Notes: generated by a model not told the origin, from the letters alone. Shown: positions 28,172 to 39,129, counted from the first letter of the stretch. The stretch is DNA of 44,774 nt from Pelagophyceae sp. CCMP2097 (GCA_026770575.1 MU657171.1:118109-162882), one strand, 5' to 3'. Made by a program: numbers and translations.

Positions 28172-29569
28172 CTAGACCGAGGCTGCGCCTGAGGGGCGGA
28201 GGGCGGGCCTTCGGGCGACGAGCGTGGCGATGGTGGAGAAGAGTCTTTTGCCCCAGGTGCCGCGCTGCGGCCTGGCCTGGTCGAGGGCGACGTTGTCGTC
28301 GCACATGTCCTCGAGCACCTCGTCCACCGTCTTGGACGCATCGGCGTATGAGTCGGCGTCTCTTTGAGAGAAACCAATGTCGCGCAGGATAGAAACCTGC
28401 TCGCGCCGCTTCGCGCGGTCCGAGCACGGCGCCGCGGGGCACGTCGCGCCGCCGCGCGCACCGTTGCGACTTTCCAAAGATAAGCGCGCGCGCTGGAACC
28501 AGGCGTGCCGCTGCGCCACGTCCGCGCTGCCCCCGGCCGGCAGCCCGTCGAGCGACCGCGCGCGCCGCCGGCCCTCGGGCGCGGGCTCGCCGTCGGCCGC
28601 GACCTTGCGCCCGCCCCGCTGCGGCGACCACAAAGAGCTGCTCGACTTGGGCGCGGCGTGCAGGTAGCTCAGCTTGGGCGCATCGTCGTGCCTCTGCAGG
28701 TCGGGGTCCTTCTTCCGCCGCTCGCGAGCGAGCTTGACCATTACCGCGTAGACGGCGCCGTCCGACGAAACGTCACTGGACCTCTTCGGCGCCTCGTCGT
28801 CGCCAATGGTGCGCCGGCGCGAAGCGTCGTGGTGCCGCGGCGTCGTCGTCGACGGCGCCTTGGGCTTCGCCGGAGCCGCGTCGCCGTAGGAGCGCCGGCG
28901 CGAGACGTCGTCATGGTGCCGCAGCGGCGGCGGCGAAGTCGTCGGCGGCCTGGGCTTCGCTGGATGCAAGTCGCCGAAGGATCGCCGGCGTGTGACGTCG
29001 TCGCGGTGCCGCGGCGGTGGCGACGTCGTGGGCGGCCCCTTGGTCGCGGGCGGCGCCGCGTGCCTCCGGCTCGTGTGCGCGGCGAGGAGCCTGCTCGACG
29101 CGAAGCGCTGGCCGCACACGGCGCACCGGTGGTCGAGCGGGCGAGAGTGGCGCTCGCGCTTCGGCTCGCGCGGCGCCGCGGCTGGCGCCGCGGCCGGCTC
29201 GCGCGGCGCTGCGGCTTTGCACGGCACGGGCGTGCGCGTCGCGGCGTCGTGCGCGCGCGTCGCGGCGGTTTCGTGCGCGCGCGCGGCCGCGGCGTCGTGC
29301 GCGCGTGCCTTGGCGGCGGCGGCCGCCGCCTCGGCCGCGGCCGCTTTGCGGACGGCGTCTGCTCGGTGCGCGCGCGCGGCGTCGAAGCTGGCGTCGACGG
29401 CTTCAAAGGCATCTTGCAGCTTCTGGAACGCGTCGGCGTCGCCGCCCTTGTCCGGGTGGCACCGCAGCGCGAGGCGCAAGTAGCTCTTCCGCGCCGCCGC
29501 CGCCGGTGCGTTTGCGTCGACGCCGAGGAGCGACCTCGCAGCATCGAGCCGCGCCGCCTCGAGCTGCAT
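28172..29569 (-). CDS. J-domain protein with C2H2 zinc finger and UBA-like C-terminus
   Basis: A single open frame of 465 residues from an ATG. Residues 10–65 are a J domain: RKSYLRLALRCHPDKGGDAD contains the invariant HPD (38–40), and FQKLQDAFEAVD follows. A roughly 60-residue Ala/Arg helical region and one C2H2 finger come next (CAVCGQRFASSRLLAAH then RRH). Three imperfect 28–30-residue repeats follow, each containing PPTTSPPP…HDDVSRRRSYGD-like sequence. The C-terminus has a short helical segment beginning ILRDIGFSQRDADSY that resembles a UBA/CUE-type fold. A J domain recruits Hsp70. With the zinc finger, the protein may direct Hsp70 to an RNA- or ribosome-bound client, as in J-protein/zinc-finger ribosome factors; this is inference. 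Confidence 0.82.
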   Translation of the reverse strand: MQLEAARLDAARSLLGVDANAPAAAARKSYLRLALRCHPDKGGDADAFQKLQDAFEAVDASFDAARAHRADAVRKAAAAEAAAAAAKARAHDAAAARAHETAATRAHDAATRTPVPCKAAAPREPAAAPAAAPREPKRERHSRPLDHRCAVCGQRFASSRLLAAHTSRRHAAPPATKGPPTTSPPPRHRDDVTRRRSFGDLHPAKPRPPTTSPPPLRHHDDVSRRRSYGDAAPAKPKAPSTTTPRHHDASRRRTIGDDEAPKRSSDVSSDGAVYAVMVKLARERRKKDPDLQRHDDAPKLSYLHAAPKSSSSLWSPQRGGRKVAADGEPAPEGRRRARSLDGLPAGGSADVAQRHAWFQRARLSLESRNGARGGATCPAAPCSDRAKRREQVSILRDIGFSQRDADSYADASKTVDEVLEDMCDDNVALDQARPQRGTWGKRLFSTIATLVARRPALRPSGAASV

Positions 29570-30087
29570 CCCGCCGACGCCAACGCCAACGCGACGGCCC
29601 GATACCGACTGCCCGCGCCGCGAGCGAGCCTTCTTCTTCTTCTACTAGATCTAGGAATCCCTACAATTGTATTATGCCTTGCGTTGCCAACGAGAATAAT
29701 GACCTCTGAGAAGAAGGTTGGAATCGGGACGAACATTTGACCATCCGGCGATTTCTAGATTCTGGGAAAATTTAATTCAAATGAGCATCTCTCTCAGCGG
29801 CCTCCGAAGATCTTTGCAAGACCGGCCTACGAGCGACCCTATGAAAACGGCGTTGAGCTGTTCACGAGGTACGACGCCCCGTAAACGGCAAAGATATCTC
29901 CTGATATTTTGGCGATGGAAGAAGAACTCTTCCACAAGAGTTCCACAAGAGGTCCCACCTGGGCACACTGTGTGCCATGGACATGCCTAGGAGGGTATGG
30001 GGCCTGTCCGTCTCATGGCCTTGGCGTCCCAGTAAGCCCAACGAGGGTACATACTCCGGAACCAGGCAGCAAGCAATGCTTCGGGGT

Positions 30088-30108
30088 GAGAAAACCACTT
30101 GATCCAAG
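30088..30108 (+). repeat. 21-bp sequence shared with 11509–11529 (copy 2)
   Basis: Identical over 21 bp to the copy downstream of the MFS transporter gene, again preceded by a G-rich run. Flanking similarity beyond the core is weak. Confidence 0.7.
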
Positions 30109-30360
30109 AGGCAGCCGAGACTGAAACATGGAGCCATTTCATCCACCATCCACGGGCTCAACCCCTGCGCCGGTCCAAAAGAGCAGCCTCCCGGCCGCTC
30201 GCGGACGGTCTTGATGATCCGCGTCGAGAAAACAAGTGTCCCAAGATCGGGGGACAGAGGATTCTCATCGAGGTCAAAATTTTGAAAGTATCAAATTTCT
30301 CGTCTTCGTCCTGAAGCGCCACAAACACACATCGTGCGGCTCCTCTGGTCTGTCTCAAAC

Positions 30361-30402
30361 TTTGGTGAAACGGAGCGTTGTTTTTGGTGAAACGGAGCGT
30401 TG
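30361..30402 (+). repeat. Tandem 20-mer upstream of the surface-protein gene
   Basis: The 20-mer tttggtgaaacggagcgttg occurs at 30361–30380 and 30383–30402, about 80 bp upstream of the start codon. A repeated binding site or a 5' UTR duplication are both possible. Confidence 0.85.
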
Positions 30403-30479
30403 GTCAATCCGAGGATCCCGAAGAGCTTCTCTTCATGTCTTGAGGCCCAGTGAGGGCTCGACGACCTGTTACGGTCGAC

Positions 30480-33400
30480 ATGTGGTCTATAGGCTGGGTC
30501 CTCGTCGTCCTGCTGTCGTGCGGCACCGAGCCGTGGACCGACGGCGCCGAGCCGTGGTCCGACGGTTCCTGCGAAGAGGTGTGCCGAGGGCTGGAGTGCG
30601 AGGAGTCACCAACTGATTGCTTGCAAGCCGCATCGCTCTACGGTTGCGCCTGCGACGGCTGCGCGGCCTGCCGGCCGCCAACTGGCGTCCGGCTGCCAAC
30701 CGCGGGCCGCCAACTGGCCTCCGGCTGCGTGAACCCGTGCTTCGGCGACGCCGGCGGCTGCGACGCGTTCGTCCCGCTCGGCGCGACGTGCGACGACCTC
30801 GAGACCAACGAGTACCTCAAGATCGGGCGCAAGTCCTGCGACTGCACCGGGTGCTCGCTCTGCGACGAGACGGACACGTTCGCGCCGGCGGTCGACGCCT
30901 GCGACGGCGGCGCCGGCGGCGCGGCGGTGGAAATGAGCACCGAAGCGCAGCTGACCGCGGCGCTGGACGCGGGCGCGCCGTGCACGCTCGTCTTGCTGGT
31001 GAGCGACGTGGCCCTGGTCGAGGCCGCTTCGATGGCGACGGCGGTGCGTCTCGACGGCGACGGTCCGGCGCGGCGTGCTCTGTCGGCGACCGGGCCGCAC
31101 CGCCTCGTCACGGTGCGGGATCAAGCGGTCGTTTCGCTGACGACGCTGACGCTGCGCGGCGGCTTCGACGCCTTTGCCGGCGGGTGCGTCTTCGTCGCGG
31201 GCGGTTCGGCATTGTCTCTACAAGACGTCGTCGTCGAATATTGTTCCGCTGGCGCCTTCGGTGGCGCGGTCGCCGCGTGGGGCGAGGCGTCGGTCCGCGT
31301 GTCGAAATCGTCGTTCGTCGGGAATGTCGCGGGTTTCATGGGTGGGTCCATCTACGGCCACAGCCGCGCGGCCGTCGTGATCACGGACGCGACGACGATC
31401 GGCTTATCGAGCGCGTTCGTCGGCGGCGGCGTGACAGTCACGACGGCGGCGACGCTCGAGGTGTCGGAGGCGTCTCGCATTTACGGCTGCACGACCAACT
31501 CAAACGGCGGCGGTTTCTTCCTGGGGCGCTTCGGCGTGGCGACGCTGTCAAGCGGGAGCGACATTTCGAATTGCCACACCGGCGGCCGCGGCGGAGCCAT
31601 CTTCGGCCACGTCTCGAGCACCGTCGTCCTCAAAGGGCGCTGCGCCGTCGAGAACTGCACCGCGACCGTCGGCGGCGGCGTGCAGAGCCTCGGCGGCGTG
31701 GTGACGGCCTCGGACTGCGCCTTCGTCGGGTGCGTCGTGCTGGCCTCGCCGGGCGGTGGCGTGCTCATCGTCGGCCCCGGCAGCGGCACCTTTACAAACG
31801 TCGACTTCCGGAACTGCGCCTCGCCCGCGGGCCCCGGCGGCGGCCTCGCCATCGGCTCGGCGGTCAGCGCGACGCTGGCAGACTCGCGCTTCGTCGGCTG
31901 CGCGGCGGGCACGCACGGTGGCGCGTTGGCAACCGCCTACGCTGGGGGCGCCGTCACGCTCGCGCGGACCGCAATCACCGGATGCCACGCCGCCGGCGAC
32001 GGCGGCGCGATGTACCTCAGCCCGGGCTGCCGGGCCTCGATCGATTCTTCCATCTTTTCGGACAACGCCGCCAGCGCGTACGGCGGCGCCATCGTCGTGA
32101 GCGCGTCGTCGAAGATCGCAGTCTTCGGCGGGACGCGCGTCGAGCGCAACGTCGCCGCACGCGGCGGCGGCCTGGCGCTGCTCCCTGCGGCGACCGCGGG
32201 CTTCGAAAACGCCGCCGTTTCGCAAAACATCGCCGTCGACGGCGGCGGCGGCGCGGCTTTCGTCGGCGCGGGCGCGACGCTCCATCTCGGCCGCGCGGCG
32301 CTCCTTTCCCGCAACATGGCTGCGTCGGACGGCGGTGCCGTCGACGTCCGCGGCAATGATGCGCAGCTCTACGTCTCGGCGTCGTGCTCCTTTGTCCAGG
32401 TCACGCTCGACTGGATGTCTACGAGCACGGTGGACGCCGTCGAAGCCTCGGTCCTACTTGACTACGACAGCGCGCCGGCGGGGCCCGGGCGGGACGCCCG
32501 CGGCGTGTCGGCGCGCTTCGTGCCGCAGAACGGTGATTCGACGCGCTTCGAGGCGTGCCTGCCGCCGGGCCGCGACTACGAGCTCTGGGCCGCTTCGTCG
32601 AGGGGCTCGACCTGGTTCGAGGGGTCCTGGTCCCTCGAGCTCCCGCCCCACGGCGACACCGCCGTTTCGTTCGTCGAGGCGCGCGTGACGTTCGTCCAGG
32701 CGGTCAACGAGTACGGCGTCCTCGGCATCGGTTTCGACGAGACGCACGGCGCGCTCGCGGCGGCGTTCTACCTCGACGACGACGACGACGCGGCCGACGC
32801 GGCCGACGGTATTGATGCGGTGCGCATCGTCGGCAACGTAGCAGTCGCGGGCGACGGCGGCGGCGTCGCGGCGTCCGAGGCGGGCCGCGCCGTCGTGTAC
32901 GAGGCCCTGTTCGAGGCCAATCACGCGCTGGCGGGCAGCGGCGGCGCGGTCGCTGTCGAAGCGCAGTCGACGGCCGAGCTCCAGGGGGTTATCGCCGTCG
33001 CGAACGTGGCGGGCCGCGATGGGGGCGCCGTACGGGTCGGCATGCTCGGCGTCGTGGACATTTACAACTCGACGGCGACGGCCAATCACGCCCGCGGCCG
33101 CGGCGGATTTGCGGCTTTGGATCGGGTGCGCACGGCGTCGCTGCGGTCCGTGGCGGCGCGCGGGAACCGGGCGGCGGACCACGGCGGCGCGCTCGCGCTC
33201 GTGCTCTGCGACCAGGACCCGGTCGTCGTCGCCGGTTCGACTTTCCAGAATAACTCGGCCGCGCTCAGCGGCGGCGCCCTCGACGTCGAGGCGAGCTCCC
33301 TGCGCGTCGACGGCGCGACGCTCTTCGCCGAAAACTCGGTCGATGCGGGGAGCGGCGGCGGCGTCGCCGTGCGGCCGACGGGCGCGGCGCTCGCGCTCGC

Positions 33401-36400
33401 TCCTCAGTCCGAGACCTGCGTCGCCAAAATGCGAGTCGTATTGGACTGGCGTCGCAACGCGCAGCGCTGCGAGCCCGCCGGTGCCATCGCCGGGACGCAG
33501 AACGTCGTCACTGGCACGTGCGACTTCATACTGTCTACTTGCGTCCCGCTCCGTGAGCTCGTCGGCGCATCGCGGTGCGACGGCTGCACCTGCAAGGAGA
33601 ACCAGCTCGGCGCGGGCGAGAGCTATTTCCACATCGACCGCGTGGCCGACGGCGCTCTCTTACCGACGGAAGCAGCGACGCTGTTCGTCGGCGAGCCCGA
33701 CGCGGGCGCGGCCAAGGAGTTTGAGTACTGCCTCGAGGCGGGCGAGTACGAGATCAAAGCGTACGACCGGCGCGGCGCGGCGTGGTTCGGGGGGACGCTG
33801 GAGGCGACGGTCTCGGACTTCGACGGCCTCGAACCTTTCCTCCACGCGCGAGCCGAGTGGAACTCGTTGGGCAACGAAACGGGACCCGTGCGCTTCGGCG
33901 TCGGGGCCGTCTCTTCAAAAGACCTTGCGGTGCGCTTCGTCGACAACGAAGCGAAAGAGGGCGGCGGCGCGGCAGTGTTCTGGACCGTCGAGGCGCCGGC
34001 CGGCCTCGAAGCGGCCGCAACCTATTCGTCGGGCAACGCGGCAGGCTACGGGTCGTTTGCGGCGACGCCCGCGACAAAACTCCTGATCAACACGACGCTT
34101 ACGACGGTCTATGCCGTGCCAAACGCCGCCGGACCGGCCATCTCGGCCGTGTTGGTGGACGACTACGACCACGTCGTGCGCGCCGACTCGACGACGGCGG
34201 TCAACGCAGAGTTTTTCGACGACGACCAGGGCGAGGTCCAGGCGTCTGGGCTCGTCGCCGTCTGCGCGCACGGCGTCGCGACATTTGATGCGATTACGAT
34301 CACGGGCTTCCCGGGAGACGCGCACCGCCTCCGATTCCTGGCGCCGTCTGCTTCGCTGAAGACGGCGACGTTGGCGGTCGAGATGACGCCCTGCCCCGTG
34401 GGCTTCGTGGAGCGCGCCGACGGCGAAACCGGCGTGTCCTGCATCGCGTGCAAGTACACGGAGTACTACGCTGGCGGCAGCTGCGTGGCGTGCCCGGACG
34501 GCGCGGCCTGCGACCGCTACGAGCCGGTCGACGCCTTGTCGGCGCAGGTCGGGTACCAGCTCTTCACCCTGGAGACGCTGCCGATCAATCGCGGTTACTA
34601 CCGCTTCTACGCGACGTCGGACAAGATCTACGAGTGCGCCGACAAGTCTTTCTGCGAGGCCGACCACTGCAGCTGTGCCGGCGTCGGCTACGAGGAGGCC
34701 TTTCGCGACCCGTCGCAGACGCACGGAGCGAGGCTCTGCGCCGCCAACGCCGAGGGGCCGCTTTGCGCGCTCTGCGCCGCGGGCTACATTCCGCGGCCCT
34801 CGTCGCTTGGAGAGGGCGGCGGCTGCGCAAAGTGCGACGGCGACTCGGTGCTGCCCATATTCTTCGCAGTCGTCCTCGCCGCGTTCCTTGCCGCGCTCGG
34901 CATCACCTCGGTGTCGGCGCTCGCCTGCGCGGGCGTCGCGAAGACGCGCAAGCGCGTCGTCTCGGCCTCGTCGTTCGCGCGGTCGCGCTGGTTCGTCGTC
35001 GCCATCGTCCAGGTCTGGTACGCGACGAGCACGGTGACGCGCTTCACCGCCATCGAGGACGTCCACTACCCGCAGCCGCTCGAGACCGTCCTCCAGTACA
35101 TTGGCTTCTTCTCCCTAGACCTCTCCTTCGTCATCCCGTCGATGCAGTGCTACTACAGCATGTCCTTCTTCCAGGTCTTCCTCGTATGGGCGCTCTTCCC
35201 CGCCGCGTTCGGCGCCGCGCTCGCCTTAGGCGTCGTCGCCGTCGCCGCGGGGCACGTGCGCGGCCCGCCGTGGCCGATCAAAGTCTGGAGGCACCTGACG
35301 CGGACCGACGCGGGGCGGGCGACGCGGCGCACCGCCACGTCGCTCTTCTGGCTCGTTTTAGTGCTCCTGCACAACTACATCTGCTCCATCATCTTCACGT
35401 TTTACTCGTGCTCGGACAGCTTCGAGGTGTCGGAGAACGGGCGCGAGCAGTGGCTCACGTACGACTACGAGGTGCGGTGCGGCAGCGACGCGTACCACCA
35501 CTTTAAGGGCGCGGCGGCGGTGCTGGTCGTCCTTTACGTGCTCGTCGTCCCCGCGTCGCTGGTCCTCAAGCTGAAGCTGAACCGCCGCGCGGGCCTGCCC
35601 GACGGTTCGCTGGCCTTCTTCACGCGGCACGTCCGGCCGGCAGTCTGGTACGCGCCAGAGGAGACCTTCTTTGGCCGCTGTCGTTGGGATAATGCATGAT
35701 TGCCGACCATCACCGCCATTAGGTACTACGAGATCGCGGCACTCGAGGTGAGGCTCCTCATATGTGGCGCGCTCGTCCCCGGCACGCAGCGCGGTCTTCG
35801 CCTCTCCATCCTCCTCGTCGTATGCTTTGGATGGGCTACAGTGACGCGCGAGATGAAGCCCTACATCAACCGCGGCCACATGGTGAGCCGCCCGTGTTGC
35901 GTATCGGTCTTCGATCGACGGATGCACTGGCCGTCGTCGCAGGCGCTCGTCAACTTTCTGCAGATCTTCGTCCTGTGCTGCGTCGCGCTGGCCCTCGTCA
36001 TGTACGCCGAGCTCCTCTCCGAAACCGCGTCAAAGGTGCGTGTGTGTGTATTTGTTAACTGGGGACGTGGCCCGGTGGACCGTCGCAACCCAGGTCTTCG
36101 CCGGCGTCGTCTCGGTCATCTCCATCGCCATCACCGTGCGGCTCTACAGCGCCTTTAAATGCGAAGAGGTGACCGAGGTCCTGGATCTATTGCGGTCGCG
36201 GCGCGCCTTCGACCGCGAATCGTTCCTCCGGCTCCACGTCGGCATGAACGTGCGCGTCTTGGACGACGCCGTCTTCGCGGCGGCGCTCGCTATCCTCGAC
36301 GAAGTCGGCCCCGAGCCCAAAATGGCGCAGGACGCCGGCGCCGCGGCGATGCCGGGGTGGGACTACCTGACGACGCATCTTCTACCGCTGCGGGCCGTTT

Positions 36401-37860
36401 GGACGCACGCGATGCCGACGCGGACGCTGCTCGCGACGCACGAGGAGCTGTTGCACGCGGACGCGGCGCTGCTCGCGCGGACGCGGGCGCGGTGCGCGCC
36501 GGCGGCGGACGGCGTCGTCTATTCCGGGAAGCAGTTCGCCAAGGATGTCGACACCGTCCTCGGCCCGCTCGCGCAGGAGCTCCGCGGCGACGTGGTCGCG
36601 GCGACGTTTGCGCGCTTTGCGGCCGCGATTCCGTCTTCCGACCTCGGCGACTGCTTCGAGCCGGCGTTGCGCGCCGTCGTCGCCGCCCTCGTCCGCGACC
36701 ACGCCGCGGACGAGGAGGAGCAGGGCCGCGCGGTGGCCGTCGGGGCGCCCTCGCCCGACAGCCCCCCGCCAGAGTCGATCCGCACGGGCGAGAGCGCGAA
36801 GAAGCTCGCGCCGCTGGACCTCGAGGGCGGCAGCCTTCCAGCCCGAGGCGCCGTCGGCGATGAGCCGCCTCTCTTCCACCGCCTCCGCCTGCGGCTGCCG
36901 GGGCAGCACACGGCGCGCATCAGCCCGCACAACAAAGAGATGAGGCCGTCGTTGCGCGCCCTGGTGGCGCAGGTGGCGGCGCCGCCCGCGCCGCGCGAGG
37001 CGCAGGGCGCCGGCCGCTGGCACGAGACGTTCTTCGACCTCGCGATGCACGCCCACGCGGCCAACTTCAAGTGCTGGATGGTCATGGAGGAGGCGGCTGC
37101 GGCGATCCTGGCCGAGCCCGACTGGGGAGCGCGCGTCTCGGCCCTCGAAGACTTCTCCGACGGCTCTGACACGGTGCTGCAGGCGCCGCTCCAGGACCCG
37201 CACCTCGTGGCCTGGACGGCCAAGCTCGGCGGCGAGGCCCTGCGCGAGCAGATCGACGAGGCCGTCCTACCGCACGTACTGCGGTCCGTCGCCCTCGACG
37301 CGCACCCGGCCTTTATCGCCGCGCTCCGGGCCCTATTGTGCGCGCCCGGAGGTCACTGCGAAGACGACGGCGAGGAGAAGTCGCGGCCGGCGTCGCCCGC
37401 GACGTCCTGGGCGAGCAAATGCATTCTGTACAAGTCGGACCTCGGGACGGCGGTGAAGAGCGCGGCGCGCATGAGCGCAAAGGTCGAGGAGTACCGCACC
37501 GAGGACGGCTCGCCGGAGGCGAGCGCGGCGTGGCCGCACGCAGCGCGCATCATGGACCCGCTGCGCGCGACGGTCGTCTGCGACGACGCCGAGGCCATCG
37601 TGCGGGCCTACGAGGCGCTCCACGGCGGCAACGTCTCGACGGCGCACCCCTTCCGCGTCATTCGCCTCAAGAACAAGCTCGGGCTTTGCACCAAGCCCTT
37701 TAACCTCCACATCAACTGCGTCTTCGACCGCGGCGACGGCGCCGCGCCCATCACGACAGAGGTCCAAATCATCCCGCGCGCGGTCAACGTCGTCATGGGT
37801 CCGTCGCACATGTTCTACACGCTGTCCCGCGCGCCCGACGCGGGCGCGCTCGTCCAATAG
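30480..37860 (+). CDS. Giant surface protein: beta-helix ectodomain, multi-TM region, RelA/SpoT-like C-terminal domain
   Basis: The exons are 30480–35647, 35723–35882, 35943–36035 and 36094–37860, giving 2,395 residues. It begins with a signal peptide (MWSIGWVLVVLLSCGT), then a Cys-rich stretch (residues 31–140). From about residue 225 to 1190 come dozens of beta-helix turns with GGAI/GGGV/GGAV motifs, like Pmp-type adhesins. They are interrupted by two related beta-sandwich-like inserts (about 637–754 and 977–1141). An Ig-like segment (1201–1305) and a Cys-rich stalk (CPVGF, CIACKYTEYY, CVACPDGAAC, PLCALCAAGY) follow. About ten hydrophobic helices run from residue 1457; RPAVW|YYEIAALEVRLLI spans the first splice. 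The cytoplasmic end (about 2250–2395) has the pattern of a RelA/SpoT nucleotidyltransferase: KSAARMSAKVEEYR, RIMDPLRATVV (D2295), VIRLKNKLG and TEVQII (E2363). I infer a receptor or adhesin with an intracellular nucleotide-related domain. The active GYxxxH-type motif is not intact. Confidence 0.82.
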
Positions 37861-38002
37861 ACCCCGCCCGCGTGTTCGTCGTGTTGGGAGACGGCCCGCT
37901 TATGCTCTAACAAAGACGCATAACCCAGAGCGCCTTCGGCGGGCGCGTCGAAGGCAAAGGCGACCGTTCCTTTACGATGCCTCGTCGGTGGCCGCCACGG
38001 GT

Positions 38003-38984
38003 TTACTTTCGCAGGTTGTTGAGCCGCGCCTCCAAGTCCGACACCGTCGCGTCGCTCCCGCCGCCATCCGCGACGGCGACGGGCGCCGCCGGGATTGCGT
38101 CGGCGGCGTGCGCGCCGGCGGCGAGCGTCGGCGCCTGAAGGGTCGCGTCCGGGGCGTCGAGGGCGCCTTTGCGGGCCGGGCGTTTCTGGTTGGCCGCACC
38201 TCGGGCACCGAGTCGCCAAAGTTGATGCCAATCTCGTCGAGGACCTGGCCGACGATCTTGTCCTCCTCGTCGGCGTCGCCGTCCTGCTCCATGACCTAAT
38301 AGCGCCCCTGCGAGGCGAGGCGCGGATAGGGGCACCTTACGTCGTCGAGCATGTCGCCCATCATCTCCTGCGTCAGCTCCGCGCGCTCGTTCTCCCGCGC
38401 AAAGTCCATCATGATCTTCTGCACGCTCGGCACGTTGACCGCCTTGTTCATGCGGACCATGGCCTAAAAGCGCGTGCGCGGGCGCGGCGCGAGCGGGCCG
38501 CCACGCACCGTCGTCACGGACTTCATGGCCGAGGCCATGGCCTCGTGGGACTTGACGGTCTGGAGCTTGAGGAGGACGGCGTTGAGGTGGGACTTGAGCT
38601 CGATGAATTTGGTGATGTACGTCCGCGTGCGAACCAGGTCCTTGGCCATGATCGTCACGCTGCCCATCTGGTTCTGCTTGGCGTACTTGCGAATGTCGCC
38701 GATCAGCTTCGCCTCGTTCTTCTCCAGGTTGGCGCCTAAGCGGAAGGCTCGCGCGAGGCCGGCACGCAGAAGGGAGGCGGCCCAAACGCTTGACGCCGCG
38801 CCACACGTTCCTTGTCCAGCTCGCGCATGGCCTTTTCGATGTCGCGCTTGTTCTTGCGCAGCACCTACGCCGCCGCAAACGCCTGCATAAGCCCGGCGCG
38901 CCCGGCCGGGCCGGGCGCGCCCGCGGGCACGGGGGCGGAAAGCACCTCCTTGAGAGGGATCTGGCGGCCAAAAGTGTTCCCCAT
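38003..38984 (-). CDS. CHMP2A: ESCRT-III subunit CHMP2/Vps2
   Basis: The six exons are 38984–38946, 38864–38807, 38735–38509, 38463–38341, 38295–38209 and 38134–38003. They give 221 residues, essentially the family length (222 in human CHMP2A). The start MGNTFGRQIPLKEVL and ENE/KYAKQNQMGSVTIMAKDLVR (helix 2–3) are near-diagnostic for CHMP2/Vps2. AMVRMNKAVNVPSVQKIM, ELTQEMMGDMLDD and KIVGQVLDEIGINFGDS follow. The C-terminal DLEARLNNLRK is the MIT-interacting motif that binds Vps4. The protein polymerises with other ESCRT-III subunits to drive membrane scission in multivesicular-body formation, cytokinesis and repair. It shares a divergent promoter region of 145 bp with the SDR gene. Confidence 0.95.
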
Positions 38985-39129
38985 GGCGCTTGGGGCCTGC
39001 GCGGGACCGCCCCGACCAACGCCAAGCTTCGAGGCCCCGAACGGCCCTGTTCCGTCTCGGCTGGGGCTCGAACGAAGGGCTGGGACGATTTAGACCCGTT
39101 GCAGCGTGGAGAGCCGTTGAGAAAGGACG

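Larger units (their letters stand above)
29570..30479. other. Large divergent intergenic region (about 0.9 kb)
   Basis: This lies between the J-protein gene (minus) and the giant surface-protein gene (plus). It is AT-richer than neighbouring genes and contains no exon I can support. It holds the second copy of a 21-bp sequence also found at 11509–11529, and a tandem 20-mer at 30361–30402 close to the downstream start codon. The low GC and shared sequence could reflect an old mobile-element remnant, regulatory DNA or a long 5' UTR. Confidence 0.55.

Noticed and set aside
30480..35699. Possible bacterial origin because of the Pmp-like beta-helix repeats
   Set aside because: The gene has spliceosomal-type introns, a eukaryotic multi-membrane region downstream and the same base composition as its neighbours. 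The repeat type is also found in algal proteins.
38135..38208. An apparent frameshift or 14–23-nt micro-intron near the end of CHMP2
   Set aside because: A normal 74-nt GT–AG intron (38135–38208) restores the frame, gives the conserved C-terminal DLEARLNNLRK motif and a protein of 221 residues, so no frameshift is needed.
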